Shown here: positions 18,136-26,243 of the stretch, piece by piece
Numbering within the stretch: position 1 is the stretch's first letter
How the letters are laid out: every line of letters begins with the position of its first letter
Assembly (NCBI GenBank): GCA_005954745.1
Contig: CP040679.1
Coordinates: 62,001 to 126,000 of the forward strand
Length of the DNA stretch: 64,000 bases
Direction of reading: 5' to 3'
Source of the DNA: Halostella pelagica
GTDB lineage: Archaea > Halobacteriota > Halobacteria > Halobacteriales > Natronoarchaeaceae
Program-made: the position numbers and the translations under genes
Notes under the pieces: model-generated
Database searches by the model: none
Seen by the model: the letters and a program-made list of their open reading frames with translations, nothing else
What the model was told of the DNA's origin: nothing

Positions 18136-18144
18136 TTTTTATAC
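18136..18144 (+). promoter_or_regulatory. TATA box of the PAS-GAF-HTH_10 regulator gene
   Basis: TTTTTATAC centred near 18140 lies 27 bp before the ATG at 18167. This fixes the start codon and predicts a leaderless transcript. Confidence 0.65.
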
Positions 18145-18166
18145 TCTCACAATCGGTTTGTTTGCT

Positions 18167-20116
18167 ATGGACGAGGCGACTCCCCCGGTCAACGGATGGC
18201 GCGAGCTGGCCGAATCGATGCTCGGTGGCGTCGCGATCCAGGTCGACGAGGAGTTCGCCTACGTCACCGAAGAACTGGCGTCGATAGTCGGGACGGATGC
18301 GGATTCGCTCACTGGCAGACCTTGGCAAACACTGTTCGATAGGAACGAATCGGACCGCCTCGAACGAACCGCCGTCAGTAAAGCCCGGACTAAGGGTCGA
18401 TGGGAAGGCAAGGCCCGAACGGGTGACCGGGGTGCCGGCGGAACGCCGGTCGAGATAGCGCTGTCCGCGACCGAGACGGGGAATCTGGTCTGGGCGGTGT
18501 CCGAGCGTAGTGCCATCCCCGCCGAACGGAACGACGGTTCGGACCGCTACCAGTCGATCGTCGAGGCAGTCGGAGACGGCGTCTATGCACTGGACGAGAA
18601 TCTCCAGTTCTCGTTCGTCAACGACGAGATGTGCGAGATGTTCGGACGCCCCGAAAACGAGTTGTTGGGGACGGACCCTCGAACGCTGTTCGTGGACGCG
18701 GACCAATTGGACATAGCCGCGGACATGCGAGAGCGGGTCGTTAGCGGGGACCTCAGCACCGGCACAGTGGAGGCAGTGACTGAGACACCCGACGGCGACC
18801 GACTGGAGTTAGAGTCGTACTATCGACTGCGAGCGGAACCTGCTGACGGTGAGTTTCCGGGCACCGTCGGGGTTATCAGAGATGTCACCGAGCGTAATCG
18901 GCGCGAGCGGACTCTGGAACGCCAGCGCGACGAACTGGAGACGCTTGACAGGATCAACGAACTCCTCCTGGAAACCACACGGGAACTCATCCAGACGGCG
19001 ACCAGAGAAACCGTCGAACGAACCGTCTGCGAACAGTTAGCGGCGTCCGATCTGTACCGGTTCGTTTGGGTCGGCGAGCGGGAGTTTGACGGAAACCGCA
19101 TCGTTCCACGGGTTACCGCCGGTGACGACAGAGAGTATCTCGACGAAGTGACGATTACAGACACCAAGAGCGAAACCGGTCAGGGGCCGGTAGGACGCGC
19201 ACTGCGTAGCAACGAGGTGACGGTAGCCAACGTCGACGACTCCTCGTTCGAACACTGGCGGGACGCGGCACGCGAACGCGGGTTCGAATCGGTCATTGCA
19301 GTACCGCTTCGAGACGAGGAGACTGTATACGGTGTGATGGTCGTCTACGCGACCCGAGAAGATGCCTTTAGCGAGCGCGAACAGGCGGGTTTCGACGTTC
19401 TCGGTCGGACAGTCGGGTCCGTCATCAGCGCTGCAAAGAGCCGGGAACTGCTGTTCGCTGACGCGGTCGTCGAACTGGAGTTTCGCGTCGAAGACTCGGA
19501 CACAGTGTTCGTCCAGGCCGCGTCGAAGTGTGATTGCGAACTCGAGTTAGACGGGTACGTTCCCTCGGCGGGGCGGTGGATCCTCTATCTCTCTGTCACC
19601 GGTGGACATCCCGTCACCGTCGCTGAAACGATGGCGAACGACGAGCGAGTCGAACGCGCTAAAGTCATCGGAGACGAGGGCGGTGACGGCCGCATCGAAC
19701 TGGTCGTAGCGGAATCGTCGTTTCTCCACACCGTGACCGGAGTCGGAGCAACAGTTCAGGCCGCTTCCGCGGACAGCACCAGTATACGGTTGGTCGTCGA
19801 GGCTCCGGACGACGGGGAGATACGTGACATCGTCGACCAGATGTTGAGCGTGTACTCGGACGCCGAACTGTTGGCCCACCGCGAACGCGACCGGGAGATT
19901 ACGACGGTCGGCCGACCCGGCGGAGTACTGGACGACCTCACCGACCGGCAGCGAGAGTCCGTCCGGGTCGCCTACCGGTCCGGATACTTCGACTGGCCGC
20001 GCGAAAGTACAGCCGAGGAGATAGCCGAGTCGTTAGATATCTCGTCCGCGACGCTGCATGGACACATTCGGAAAGCCGAGCGGACTATCCTCTCAGCTCT
20101 GATAGATGACGATTGA
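18167..20116 (+). CDS. PAS-GAF-HTH_10 regulator (bacterio-opsin activator-like)
   Basis: A 649-residue one-component regulator. A weak PAS domain lies at about 12-110 and a clear one at about 127-245 (GDGVYALDENLQFSFVNDEM, ending VIRDVTERNRR). A coiled-coil linker leads to a GAF domain at about 260-415 (AVPLRDEETVYGVMVVYAT). Then comes the bacterioopsin-regulator domain at about 430-580 and a C-terminal HTH_10 at about 590-645 (LTDRQRESVRVAYRSGYFDW, then ISSATLHGHIRKAER). Bat in Halobacterium has this architecture and controls bop-cluster genes in response to light and oxygen. The target here is unknown. The TATA box at 18136-18144 supports the start. Two hairpins follow its stop. Confidence 0.9.
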   Translation: MDEATPPVNGWRELAESMLGGVAIQVDEEFAYVTEELASIVGTDADSLTGRPWQTLFDRNESDRLERTAVSKARTKGRWEGKARTGDRGAGGTPVEIALSATETGNLVWAVSERSAIPAERNDGSDRYQSIVEAVGDGVYALDENLQFSFVNDEMCEMFGRPENELLGTDPRTLFVDADQLDIAADMRERVVSGDLSTGTVEAVTETPDGDRLELESYYRLRAEPADGEFPGTVGVIRDVTERNRRERTLERQRDELETLDRINELLLETTRELIQTATRETVERTVCEQLAASDLYRFVWVGEREFDGNRIVPRVTAGDDREYLDEVTITDTKSETGQGPVGRALRSNEVTVANVDDSSFEHWRDAARERGFESVIAVPLRDEETVYGVMVVYATREDAFSEREQAGFDVLGRTVGSVISAAKSRELLFADAVVELEFRVEDSDTVFVQAASKCDCELELDGYVPSAGRWILYLSVTGGHPVTVAETMANDERVERAKVIGDEGGDGRIELVVAESSFLHTVTGVGATVQAASADSTSIRLVVEAPDDGEIRDIVDQMLSVYSDAELLAHRERDREITTVGRPGGVLDDLTDRQRESVRVAYRSGYFDWPRESTAEEIAESLDISSATLHGHIRKAERTILSALIDDD

Positions 20117-20121
20117 CATCC

Positions 20122-20156
20122 TCCGGCGCCGAAAGACGCCGGATCCCCGAGGGGAT
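20122..20156. terminator. Two adjacent hairpins directly after the regulator stop codon
   Basis: TCCGGCG (20122-20128) pairs with CGCCGGA (20137-20143) around CCGAAAGA. ATCCCC (20143-20148) pairs with GGGGAT (20151-20156) around GA, sharing one base with the first stem. The flanking word TGACATCCTC followed by a GC hairpin also resembles the right ends of haloarchaeal IS200/IS605-type (IS1341) elements as I remember them, so it may be a solo transposon end used as a terminator. Confidence 0.45.
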
Positions 20157-20233
20157 AGTAACGGAGTCGGAGACAGATTACGCACCGGTAGTCACAGCGT
20201 ATCACGAAGCATTTCGTCCGCCTCTCTGAGACA

Positions 20234-20261
20234 CTACGTGAGTAGGGACTAGAACTTTAAC
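20234..20261 (+). promoter_or_regulatory. Palindrome plus TATA box upstream of the membrane-protein gene
   Basis: CTACGTGAGTAG (20234-20245; CTAC...GTAG arms) is followed by GG and a TATA-like ACTTTAAC at 20254-20261. The TATA centre is about 26 bp before ATG 20283. The same palindrome-to-TATA layout occurs at 22847-22821 on the other strand before the lipoprotein gene. Confidence 0.5.
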
Positions 20262-20282
20262 GTTAGTCTGACAGGAAACCGT

Positions 20283-20348
20283 ATGAATTCGTATACTACT
20301 CCCGCTCCGTTTGAGCGGTGCGGATCCAACGAGGTCGGGGAATCGTGA
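20283..20348 (+). CDS. Putative 21-residue leader peptide
   Basis: ATG 20283 lies about 26 bp after a TATA-like sequence, the usual leaderless geometry here. The frame encodes MNSYTTPAPFERC and eight more residues, then TGA at 20346-20348. The stop overlaps the GTG at 20345 that begins the membrane-protein frame (GTGA). This would couple translation of the next gene to this short ORF. The peptide itself resembles nothing known. It may simply be the 5' end of the mRNA with a chance ATG. Confidence 0.3.
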   Translation: MNSYTTPAPFERCGSNEVGES

Positions 20349-21184
20349 CAAGGAAACAGGCACTGTATTCCCTGACAAAGATAGGGTGGTTCCTGATAGT
20401 GATCGGAACGGCTGTCCTCGTGTTTACCGGTCAGACAGAACCGGTCATCGCCCCGTCGCAGCTACCGACGGAACCGATGGTCATCTTCGGCGGGGCGGCC
20501 GGAGCAGGGATCGCGGGGGTGCTAGTCGTCATGCATTTTCAGCATCGGTCGTGGAAAGCAATGGGTCGAAAGGCTGGGCTCACGCCGGACGGCGGGTCCG
20601 TTCTACCGATCGGAAAACCGGATCTCACAGGCACAATCAACGGACGGCCCGTCCGGGTCCGAATAAAGACGCGCAAGTCCGGTACTAGCACCGAAGGTGG
20701 GACGAACACCACCTCGTACATGGTAGTCGAGACAGACCTCGACCAACCGGCCGATGAAGGTGCCATTATCACCCGAAACGAGGGGCAAGCGGACACAGAG
20801 CGGATCGATTTCGGCTCCACGTCGGTCATGAGTGAACCTGTCGACGGCGGATTCGTCACGTCCGCCGGGTCCGCAGATCTCGTCCGAAGCGTCCTCTCAG
20901 AACCCGTGGAAGACACTCTCCGTGAGGTCCACACGGTCGATAGACTACTCGTCGGTGACGCAGTAAGCACGCTCACTGACGCAGTCCCGGATATGGGAGA
21001 CTCACTACTTGGCAGTGTCGCCGAAAGCGCGATGGAAATGAGCCTGTCCGGTGATCCGTCGACAGTGACACACGAAATGGACGACATCTTTGTCGACTCT
21101 GGCCTGCTCTTGCGACAGGTCAGGGCAGTCGTCGCAGTCGCGGACGCTTTCGAGGATGCGACTGCCGACGACAAACAGGAGTGA
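20345..21184 (+). CDS. Uncharacterised membrane-anchored protein
   Basis: A 279-residue protein with two N-terminal membrane helices (IGWFLIVIGTAVLVFTG and VIFGGAAGAGIAGVLVVMHF) and a long cytoplasmic or exposed domain of mixed beta strands and helices (RPVRVRIKTRKSG; MVVETDL). The rest is acidic and ends in a helix, VRAVVAVADAFEDATADD. Another GTG at 20318 would add nine residues; 20345 is preferred because it overlaps the stop of the short leader frame. I recognise no catalytic motif and cannot name a family. Genes for an 80-residue membrane protein and a beta-propeller lipoprotein follow on the other strand, and the latter shares its promoter palindrome, suggesting a common envelope role. 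Confidence 0.7.
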   Translation: MTRKQALYSLTKIGWFLIVIGTAVLVFTGQTEPVIAPSQLPTEPMVIFGGAAGAGIAGVLVVMHFQHRSWKAMGRKAGLTPDGGSVLPIGKPDLTGTINGRPVRVRIKTRKSGTSTEGGTNTTSYMVVETDLDQPADEGAIITRNEGQADTERIDFGSTSVMSEPVDGGFVTSAGSADLVRSVLSEPVEDTLREVHTVDRLLVGDAVSTLTDAVPDMGDSLLGSVAESAMEMSLSGDPSTVTHEMDDIFVDSGLLLRQVRAVVAVADAFEDATADDKQE

Positions 21185-21316
21185 GATGTCGTTCGAGTGC
21201 GCCCACTGAACGTCTATTCGACGTGGGCTATAGCCACCGCATGCTCTCAGTTGACGGCTTCAGAGAGATGGTCGATCAGCACAAGGAGAGAGTCGCTCTG
21301 TAGTCCGGACCGGATA

Positions 21317-21559
21317 TCAACGGTGTTTCGAGCCGAGTCTGAGATAGATCGTATCGTCCGTGTACGCCAGGTAGTACGCATACACCCCAACGGACGCCAC
21401 GAGAGCGCCGGCCGCCGCCAGAAGAACGTTGTCCACGACTCCCATATCCCCGAGTCCGGAGTGGACCATCACCCCGCCGACGAGGAGAAACGCCGTCCCC
21501 GCGATCAGTTTTACTAGTCGAGCCATCAGTCCCGTCAGTATCGGTATTTCTTTGGCCAT
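21317..21559 (-). CDS. Small two- or three-helix membrane protein
   Basis: 80 residues: MAKEIPILTGLMARLVKLIAG begins the first helix region, GTAFLLVGGVMVHSGLG continues it, and LLAAAGALVASVGVYAYYLAY is the last helix. A basic tail ends LRLGSKHR. The codon use is haloarchaeal. No known domain is recognised. It lies between two other envelope genes and starts 92 bp downstream of the stop of the lipoprotein gene on the same strand. Confidence 0.7.
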   Translation of the reverse strand: MAKEIPILTGLMARLVKLIAGTAFLLVGGVMVHSGLGDMGVVDNVLLAAAGALVASVGVYAYYLAYTDDTIYLRLGSKHR

Positions 21560-21651
21560 CTTCAGTCACCGAAGTGTCAGTCGGTCGCGCTGTCGCGTCT
21601 CTGTACTCGCATCCACAACCCGTACTGCCCGGAACCCGCTCTGTCGCGAGT

Positions 21652-22797
21652 TCATGCCGAAAAGTCAGCGTCATGAGCCGTAATCGTTGCCTCGCACGAG
21701 TACACTGCTCCGCCGTGAGCCTCGAAGGTCACCGCCTCAGCCGGCGGGTCCCCTCCTTCGGCGAGTGTCTCGCTGGACGCCGGATCGACCGCGCGGAAGT
21801 TACCGGCACGCCGCAAGACGATGGCGTCTCCCGTCGACGCCATCTGACTGTAGTCGCTCATGTCTTCCTCGACAGTCCACGCCACTTCTTCTGCGCCGGG
21901 GTCGATCGCGTAGAGGGTTTCCACGCCATAGGCGGTGTAGAACGCCTTACCTTCGGCCGTGACGACCTGTCCGCCGTTGCCGATATCGGCGTCGACTGAA
22001 ACGTCGGTGCGGTCGCCCGTCTCGATGTCGATGAGCGTGAACACGTCCCCATTCGGCGCTACCAGCGTCCCGCCAACGACGCCGGTTGTGTGGAGGTCAA
22101 GGTCAGATATCGACCATATCTGCTCAGGCCCGGTTTCGAGGTCTAGATCGTATCCCAGTATCTCGGCGGACCCGTTGGTAGCTCTACGGCCGACCACGGC
22201 GTAGTTGCCCTCACCGGCGACCCAGTTCACTCCTTCCTGTTCTATGAGGCTACCGTGTCGGGAGCCGTCAGAGCCCATGGCGTAGAGACCGTCTTCTAAA
22301 CTGTGGTACTGATGGGGAGTGATGACGTAGTCGGCGAGAGCCAGCATAGGCAACGAGCCTGTTCCGCCCTGGCTCTGCCCGTCTTTTTCGCCGTTCGCCC
22401 GCTCAATCGGGTACACCGTTCCCGGACCGGTTCGAGCGGCGTGGTGGACGAAAACGTGAGTGTCTGTCACGGCAAGCCTGTCGATGTCGCCGGTGTCTGA
22501 GGCCTCCCACTCGACGCTTTCGTTCTCGGTGTCGATCCCGTACAGGGTATCTTCCACGGCGACGGCCAAAAATCCAGAACCGATAGCAGTGCGATACGTC
22601 GTCGGCTCTACCGATTCAGGGGGTAGCTCTTTTTCCCATAGCGTCTCGAATCCCGTCCCCTGCGGGTTGCTGCCGTTCTCATCGTTGTCTTCGTCGCCGG
22701 TCCCTCCGTCACTCAAACAGCCAGCGAGACCAGCCGTGGCCCCAGTTGATGCGAGTATCCCAAGCACCGTTCTTCTGTCAGCTGTCGGTTTGGACAT
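21652..22797 (-). CDS. Tat-exported lipoprotein with PQQ-type beta-propeller
   Basis: A 381-residue secreted protein. The N-terminus has a twin-arginine signal (DRRTVLGILASTGATAG) and a lipobox LAGC with the lipidated cysteine at 27, followed by an acidic linker. The remainder is built of repeating four-stranded units such as DTLYGIDTENESVEWEA, VETLYAIDPGAEEVAWTV and GNFRAVDPASSETL. These match PQQ/WD40-like propeller blades (BamB-like fold), without the residues needed to bind PQQ as a dehydrogenase. It should sit on the outer face of the membrane. The TATA-like TAATTAAAAC on the minus strand lies 29 bp before the ATG, fixing the start. Confidence 0.85.
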   Translation of the reverse strand: MSKPTADRRTVLGILASTGATAGLAGCLSDGGTGDEDNDENGSNPQGTGFETLWEKELPPESVEPTTYRTAIGSGFLAVAVEDTLYGIDTENESVEWEASDTGDIDRLAVTDTHVFVHHAARTGPGTVYPIERANGEKDGQSQGGTGSLPMLALADYVITPHQYHSLEDGLYAMGSDGSRHGSLIEQEGVNWVAGEGNYAVVGRRATNGSAEILGYDLDLETGPEQIWSISDLDLHTTGVVGGTLVAPNGDVFTLIDIETGDRTDVSVDADIGNGGQVVTAEGKAFYTAYGVETLYAIDPGAEEVAWTVEEDMSDYSQMASTGDAIVLRRAGNFRAVDPASSETLAEGGDPPAEAVTFEAHGGAVYSCEATITAHDADFSA

Positions 22798-22820
22798 TAT
22801 GTAGCGGTGAGGTGTTAGGC

Positions 22821-22847
22821 GTTTTAATTAGGACCCTACGTGAGTAG
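22821..22847 (-). promoter_or_regulatory. Palindrome plus TATA box of the lipoprotein gene
   Basis: On the minus strand CTACTCACGTAG (22847-22836) is followed by GG and then TAATTAAAAC (22830-22821), 29 bp before the ATG at 22797. Palindrome arms, following GG and distance to the TATA box match the site at 20234-20261. Confidence 0.55.
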
Positions 22848-22930
22848 TGTCACGATATCAAGCGTCCGTGTCATCAAAAAGAGACCAGCGGTGTGACCGT
22901 GAAACGGCGCATCGGCAGCCGGAACCAGTT

Positions 22931-23470
22931 ACTATAGCTGTAAGATATAGGTATTAGATATAGATATGAGAAATACCTACAGGATATGACCCAATCCTGG
23001 ATCTGGCACGCAAGACTACTGCTTGAGGCGAGGAATAGCCCCAAGTCGGCCCTATTATGTCACCAGGTAGAAATATGACGCGATAGTATAGTTGATAGGT
23101 ATAGCTATATCGTATAGGTGTAACATATAGGTAAATGAGATAGTTGCCTCCAGTCAGCGATTATCCGTACCGTCGGAGTGATAGTCCGGAGTACACCGAG
23201 ACAGTTTCTCTATAGTCCATAACTATACGTCATAGCTATAGCTTAAACCCGTCCGTTGGATGAACAACTACTGTGAGCCCTGTTCCAGAGACGTGTTCAA
23301 GTCGTACGTGAAAAGTATAGATATTAGCTATAGGTATGACCTATACATTAGTCCCAGTTCGGACGCGAACTGAAAACACCCGCCGCAGTACTGCGGTTAT
23401 ATTCAATACTATAGTTTAGTCTTATAGCTATACTATCTAGCTATACACCATATTCCAACAATTAACCTAT
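22931..23470. repeat. AT-rich repeat array upstream of parA (putative centromere)
   Basis: Five clusters of short TATAG/CTATA words at about 22931-22970, 23083-23142, 23209-23245, 23311-23350 and 23405-23447, separated by GC-normal DNA. Cores include TATAGCTATA-like palindromes. A 27-28-bp word recurs at 22942-22969 and 23313-23339 with the pattern TATAnnTATTAGnTATAnnTATGA. Cluster spacing is roughly 95-150 bp. The whole 22798-23516 region has no gene. Its position directly before parA suggests the DNA site bound by the partition complex; origin iterons are an alternative, but no replication initiator gene is seen. Confidence 0.65.
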
Positions 23471-23484
23471 AACGTCTGACCTAG

Positions 23485-23493
23485 ATTTATATC
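23485..23493 (+). promoter_or_regulatory. TATA box of parA
   Basis: ATTTATATC centred near 23489 lies 28 bp before the ATG at 23517, predicting a leaderless parA transcript beginning at the edge of the repeat array. Confidence 0.6.
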
Positions 23494-23516
23494 CCCGGCC
23501 TACAACTTCCACTCAT

Positions 23517-24374
23517 ATGTTAACCTACACGCCGGTGTCGGAGGCCGGAGGCGTCGGGAAAACGACGACTGCTGCGACACTCGCAGCGAGTCATGCGCGG
23601 GCGGGCCACGACGTTCTTGCGATCGATATGGATACGCAAAACGGAAGTCTCACGTATCTGTTCGGACCGGAGTACGACCGGGGCGACCCGGAGGTAGACA
23701 ATCTCGTTCGGCATCTGGTCGGACGACCGAAGGGGGACTTCCACGACCTCACGCACGAAGTGGGGAAGGGTATTGACCTGATCCCGTCTCACAACATGCT
23801 CGAAGACGTCCACGAGTTCCTCCTGAACGAGAAGAACCAGGCGGAGAAACTCGGCGAGTCGTACAGCATGTACCATCAGCTACACCGGGTACTCAGCGAC
23901 GCAAACGTCCGCGACGAATACGATGTAGTTATCGTCGATTCAGCGGGGAAGGCGGGTCCGATCCTCTACAACGCGCTCGTCGCGGTTCGGAACGTCGTCA
24001 TCCCATTTGAAGCGACCGCGAAAGGACAGGAATCTATCGAAGGGTTAGACGACCTGGTCGACGGACTCGAAAGCAACATCGGAGTGGACGTTGGCGTCCT
24101 GTCCGTCGTTCCGATCGGCTACAAGGATACTCGCGACCAGCGAGAGATCCTGAATGCCCTCCGTGAGAGCGGGTTCCCCGTTCCCGTCGTGATCGGGGAA
24201 CGCGGTTCGCTCATGGAGGGGTGCTGGAAAGAGCAGTGTAGCCCGTACGGGTACGTCGAGAACCACCGCGACCGTAAACGCGAGTACGAGATGGAGACGC
24301 TGGAGCAGTTCGACGACCTCGCTCGATATCTCGAACGGGAGGCGGGCGTCGAGCAACCGGAGGTGACAGCGTAA
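23517..24374 (+). CDS. parA: ParA-family ATPase (haloarchaeal type)
   Basis: A 285-residue ParA/MinD-like ATPase. The P-loop is EAGGVGKTTT with Lys15 in the GKT part; the signature lysine of the deviant Walker A motif (KGGxGKT) is replaced by alanine at residue 10. The Walker A' strand is LAIDMDTQNGS (about 34-44) and Walker B is YDVVIVDSAGKAG. A cysteine-containing segment, MEGCWKEQCSPYGY, lies in the C-terminal third. ParA proteins segregate DNA by forming ATP-dependent gradients on nucleoid DNA with a ParB-type partner. Haloarchaeal plasmids commonly carry this variant, to my knowledge. It is followed by a small gene with a one-base overlap (TAATG) and preceded by the repeat array. Confidence 0.88.
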   Translation: MLTYTPVSEAGGVGKTTTAATLAASHARAGHDVLAIDMDTQNGSLTYLFGPEYDRGDPEVDNLVRHLVGRPKGDFHDLTHEVGKGIDLIPSHNMLEDVHEFLLNEKNQAEKLGESYSMYHQLHRVLSDANVRDEYDVVIVDSAGKAGPILYNALVAVRNVVIPFEATAKGQESIEGLDDLVDGLESNIGVDVGVLSVVPIGYKDTRDQREILNALRESGFPVPVVIGERGSLMEGCWKEQCSPYGYVENHRDRKREYEMETLEQFDDLARYLEREAGVEQPEVTA

Positions 24375-24829
24375 TGGGGCTCAAGTCCGGCTCTCGCGAC
24401 GCTGGACTCGACGAATCCGAAGACGATTCAGACGGTTCCAACGATGCGAAGTCGACCGAGACAGAGAGCATCGACAAGTCCGAAACGGCCGCCCAAGAAC
24501 CGGACGAAACGCCGGAGGAAACGGCCCCTGAAACGTCAACAGAAACCGATACCGGGGCGGAACCGGAGGACCAGCGGCCGACGATGGACTCGCTCCCGTA
24601 CAAAATACGCAGAAACAAGGTCAACGAAGGTCGGGAACAGGTCCCGTATTTCCTCCGAGAGGAGATCATAGAGGCGGAAACTGAGTTACAGGAGACGCTA
24701 CAGGACCGCCTCGACGAAACCGTATACAAGTCGGACTACCGGGAAGCGTCTATGGTAGTTGCACAGCGGAACCCGGAACTCGTCGCCGAGGTTCTCCGGG
24801 AATGGGGGTACGATCTAGACACGGAATAG
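24374..24829 (+). CDS. Small acidic partner of ParA (ParB-like candidate)
   Basis: 151 residues in two parts. The first 75 are a disordered, threonine- and glutamate-rich acidic stretch. From MDSLPYKIRRNKVNEGREQV onward the protein is helical: YFLREEIIEAETELQETLQDRL then YREASMVVAQRNPELVAEVLREWGYDL. The ATG overlaps the parA stop. Position and size suit a centromere-binding or ParA-activating partner of the kind found after parA on haloarchaeal plasmids. There is no classical ParB box or HTH that I can see, so the assignment is from context. The basic patch KIRRNK could contact DNA. Confidence 0.65.
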   Translation: MGLKSGSRDAGLDESEDDSDGSNDAKSTETESIDKSETAAQEPDETPEETAPETSTETDTGAEPEDQRPTMDSLPYKIRRNKVNEGREQVPYFLREEIIEAETELQETLQDRLDETVYKSDYREASMVVAQRNPELVAEVLREWGYDLDTE

Positions 24830-25040
24830 CGACGGACGGTATCGGCCTGTCCGGTGTTCCAGTGCCGGCGCGTAAACCCGGACTGGGGGTGAAGAAGTTC
24901 CCGACCCACTGACCGGCGAAACGGGAAAAGATTCATATCAAGAGCCAGTGTTTTCTGTGCTGTCGACACGCAGTCGTGCCGGCGAACTTACGACTGCAGT
25001 GAGAAGAAGACCGGGATGAAAATTAGCAGTTCATATACTG

Positions 25041-26243
25041 ATGAGCACGATACGGAATGCGGTCCAGGGATTGCGAGGAGATGGACGCGGCTGGACACTT
25101 CTCATCGTGGCGATAGGGTGGCTGATCATCAGCGGCTCCCGCATCCTCTTTCCGGCGTTGATCCCGCAGATCAAAGTCGACTTCGCGATCAACAACGCCA
25201 GCGTTGGGTTCGCGATGACGCTGCTGTGGCTGATGTACGCAGGACTGCAGTTTCCGTCCGGGATCATGGCCGACCGAATCGGAGAGCGGAGGCTTCTCGC
25301 CGGAGGAGCTATCATTGCCGCACTCAGTTACGGCGTGTTTTACCTCTCCCCGGTTTTTGTGGGCTTTCTCGCCGCCTGTTCTCTCTTCGGTCTCGGCGCT
25401 GGACTGTTCGGGACGCCCCGTGACATACTCGTCTCACGCACGTTTCCGGACGCAGATAACACCGCGTACAGCATTATCTTCGCCGCCGGAAGCATCGGTG
25501 CTGCGTTGCTCCCCTACATCGGGGCGACAATCGCGAACCGCTTGGGGTGGCGACCGGCCGTCGTGTGGCTGCTTCCGCTACTTCTCCTGGTTGGCGCTCT
25601 CCTGTGGTGGGTTGTCCCGTCCAGAGAGTCGTCTGGAGACACCGGAACCCTCTCGGCGGTGGAAACTGCGCGTCGGACTCTCAGTGCGTTGACTGAGCGG
25701 TCGGTGCTGTTAGGCAGCAGTGTCATGGTGCTTTTCATCTTCACCTATCAGGCGCTCGTCTCCTTTCTACCGACCTATCTCGTCGAAGTCAAAGATCTCG
25801 ACCAGGGGATCGCAGCCCTGCTGTTCGGGCTGTTGTTCGTGGCCAGTGCGGTTATTCAACCTATCTCGGGCCATGTTGCGGACCAGTACGGAAAGCACGA
25901 GACCGTCCTCTCGTTGATCGCGCTGTCGACGCTGACGCTTCTGTTGCTGCCGTTTACGAATGCTCTCATCGCGCTTGCTCTGCTCGTTCCGAGTTTGAGC
26001 GTCCGGAATGCGGTTTTGCCCCTGGCGAGCGCGTTTATCGTAGCGGAACTCCCGGAGGATGTGCAAGGGGCCGTCTGGGGGTTTCTGCGAACGGTCCTGT
26101 TTGGCATCGGTGCCACGGGGTCTACAGTTATCGGACTGTTTGCCGATAGGGAGTTGTTCGATGTCGGGTTTCTCGGCCTGGCGGCGTTGACAGCAGTGGC
26201 CGCAGTGTTGTGGGTGGGGATCGCTCGGCGGTCGCCCAGTTGA
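25041..26243 (+). CDS. MFS transporter
   Basis: A 400-residue, 12-helix major facilitator. Motif A after helix 2 is SGIMADRIGERRLLAGG. Helix 4 begins GLGAGLFGTPRDILVSRTFP. The halves are joined by a charged loop (PSRESSGDTGTLSAVE), and the second half repeats a motif-A-like GHVADQYGKHE. It resembles organic-anion or nitrate-type MFS members, but the substrate cannot be told. It precedes a convergent IclR gene and is not clearly in an operon. An import role for the acid handled by the neighbouring dehydrogenase genes is possible but unsupported. Confidence 0.88.
   Translation: MSTIRNAVQGLRGDGRGWTLLIVAIGWLIISGSRILFPALIPQIKVDFAINNASVGFAMTLLWLMYAGLQFPSGIMADRIGERRLLAGGAIIAALSYGVFYLSPVFVGFLAACSLFGLGAGLFGTPRDILVSRTFPDADNTAYSIIFAAGSIGAALLPYIGATIANRLGWRPAVVWLLPLLLLVGALLWWVVPSRESSGDTGTLSAVETARRTLSALTERSVLLGSSVMVLFIFTYQALVSFLPTYLVEVKDLDQGIAALLFGLLFVASAVIQPISGHVADQYGKHETVLSLIALSTLTLLLLPFTNALIALALLVPSLSVRNAVLPLASAFIVAELPEDVQGAVWGFLRTVLFGIGATGSTVIGLFADRELFDVGFLGLAALTAVAAVLWVGIARRSPS

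Noticed and set aside
22931-23470. CRISPR array
   Set aside because: Repeats are short, AT-rich and irregularly spaced, without constant-length spacers, and there are no cas genes.
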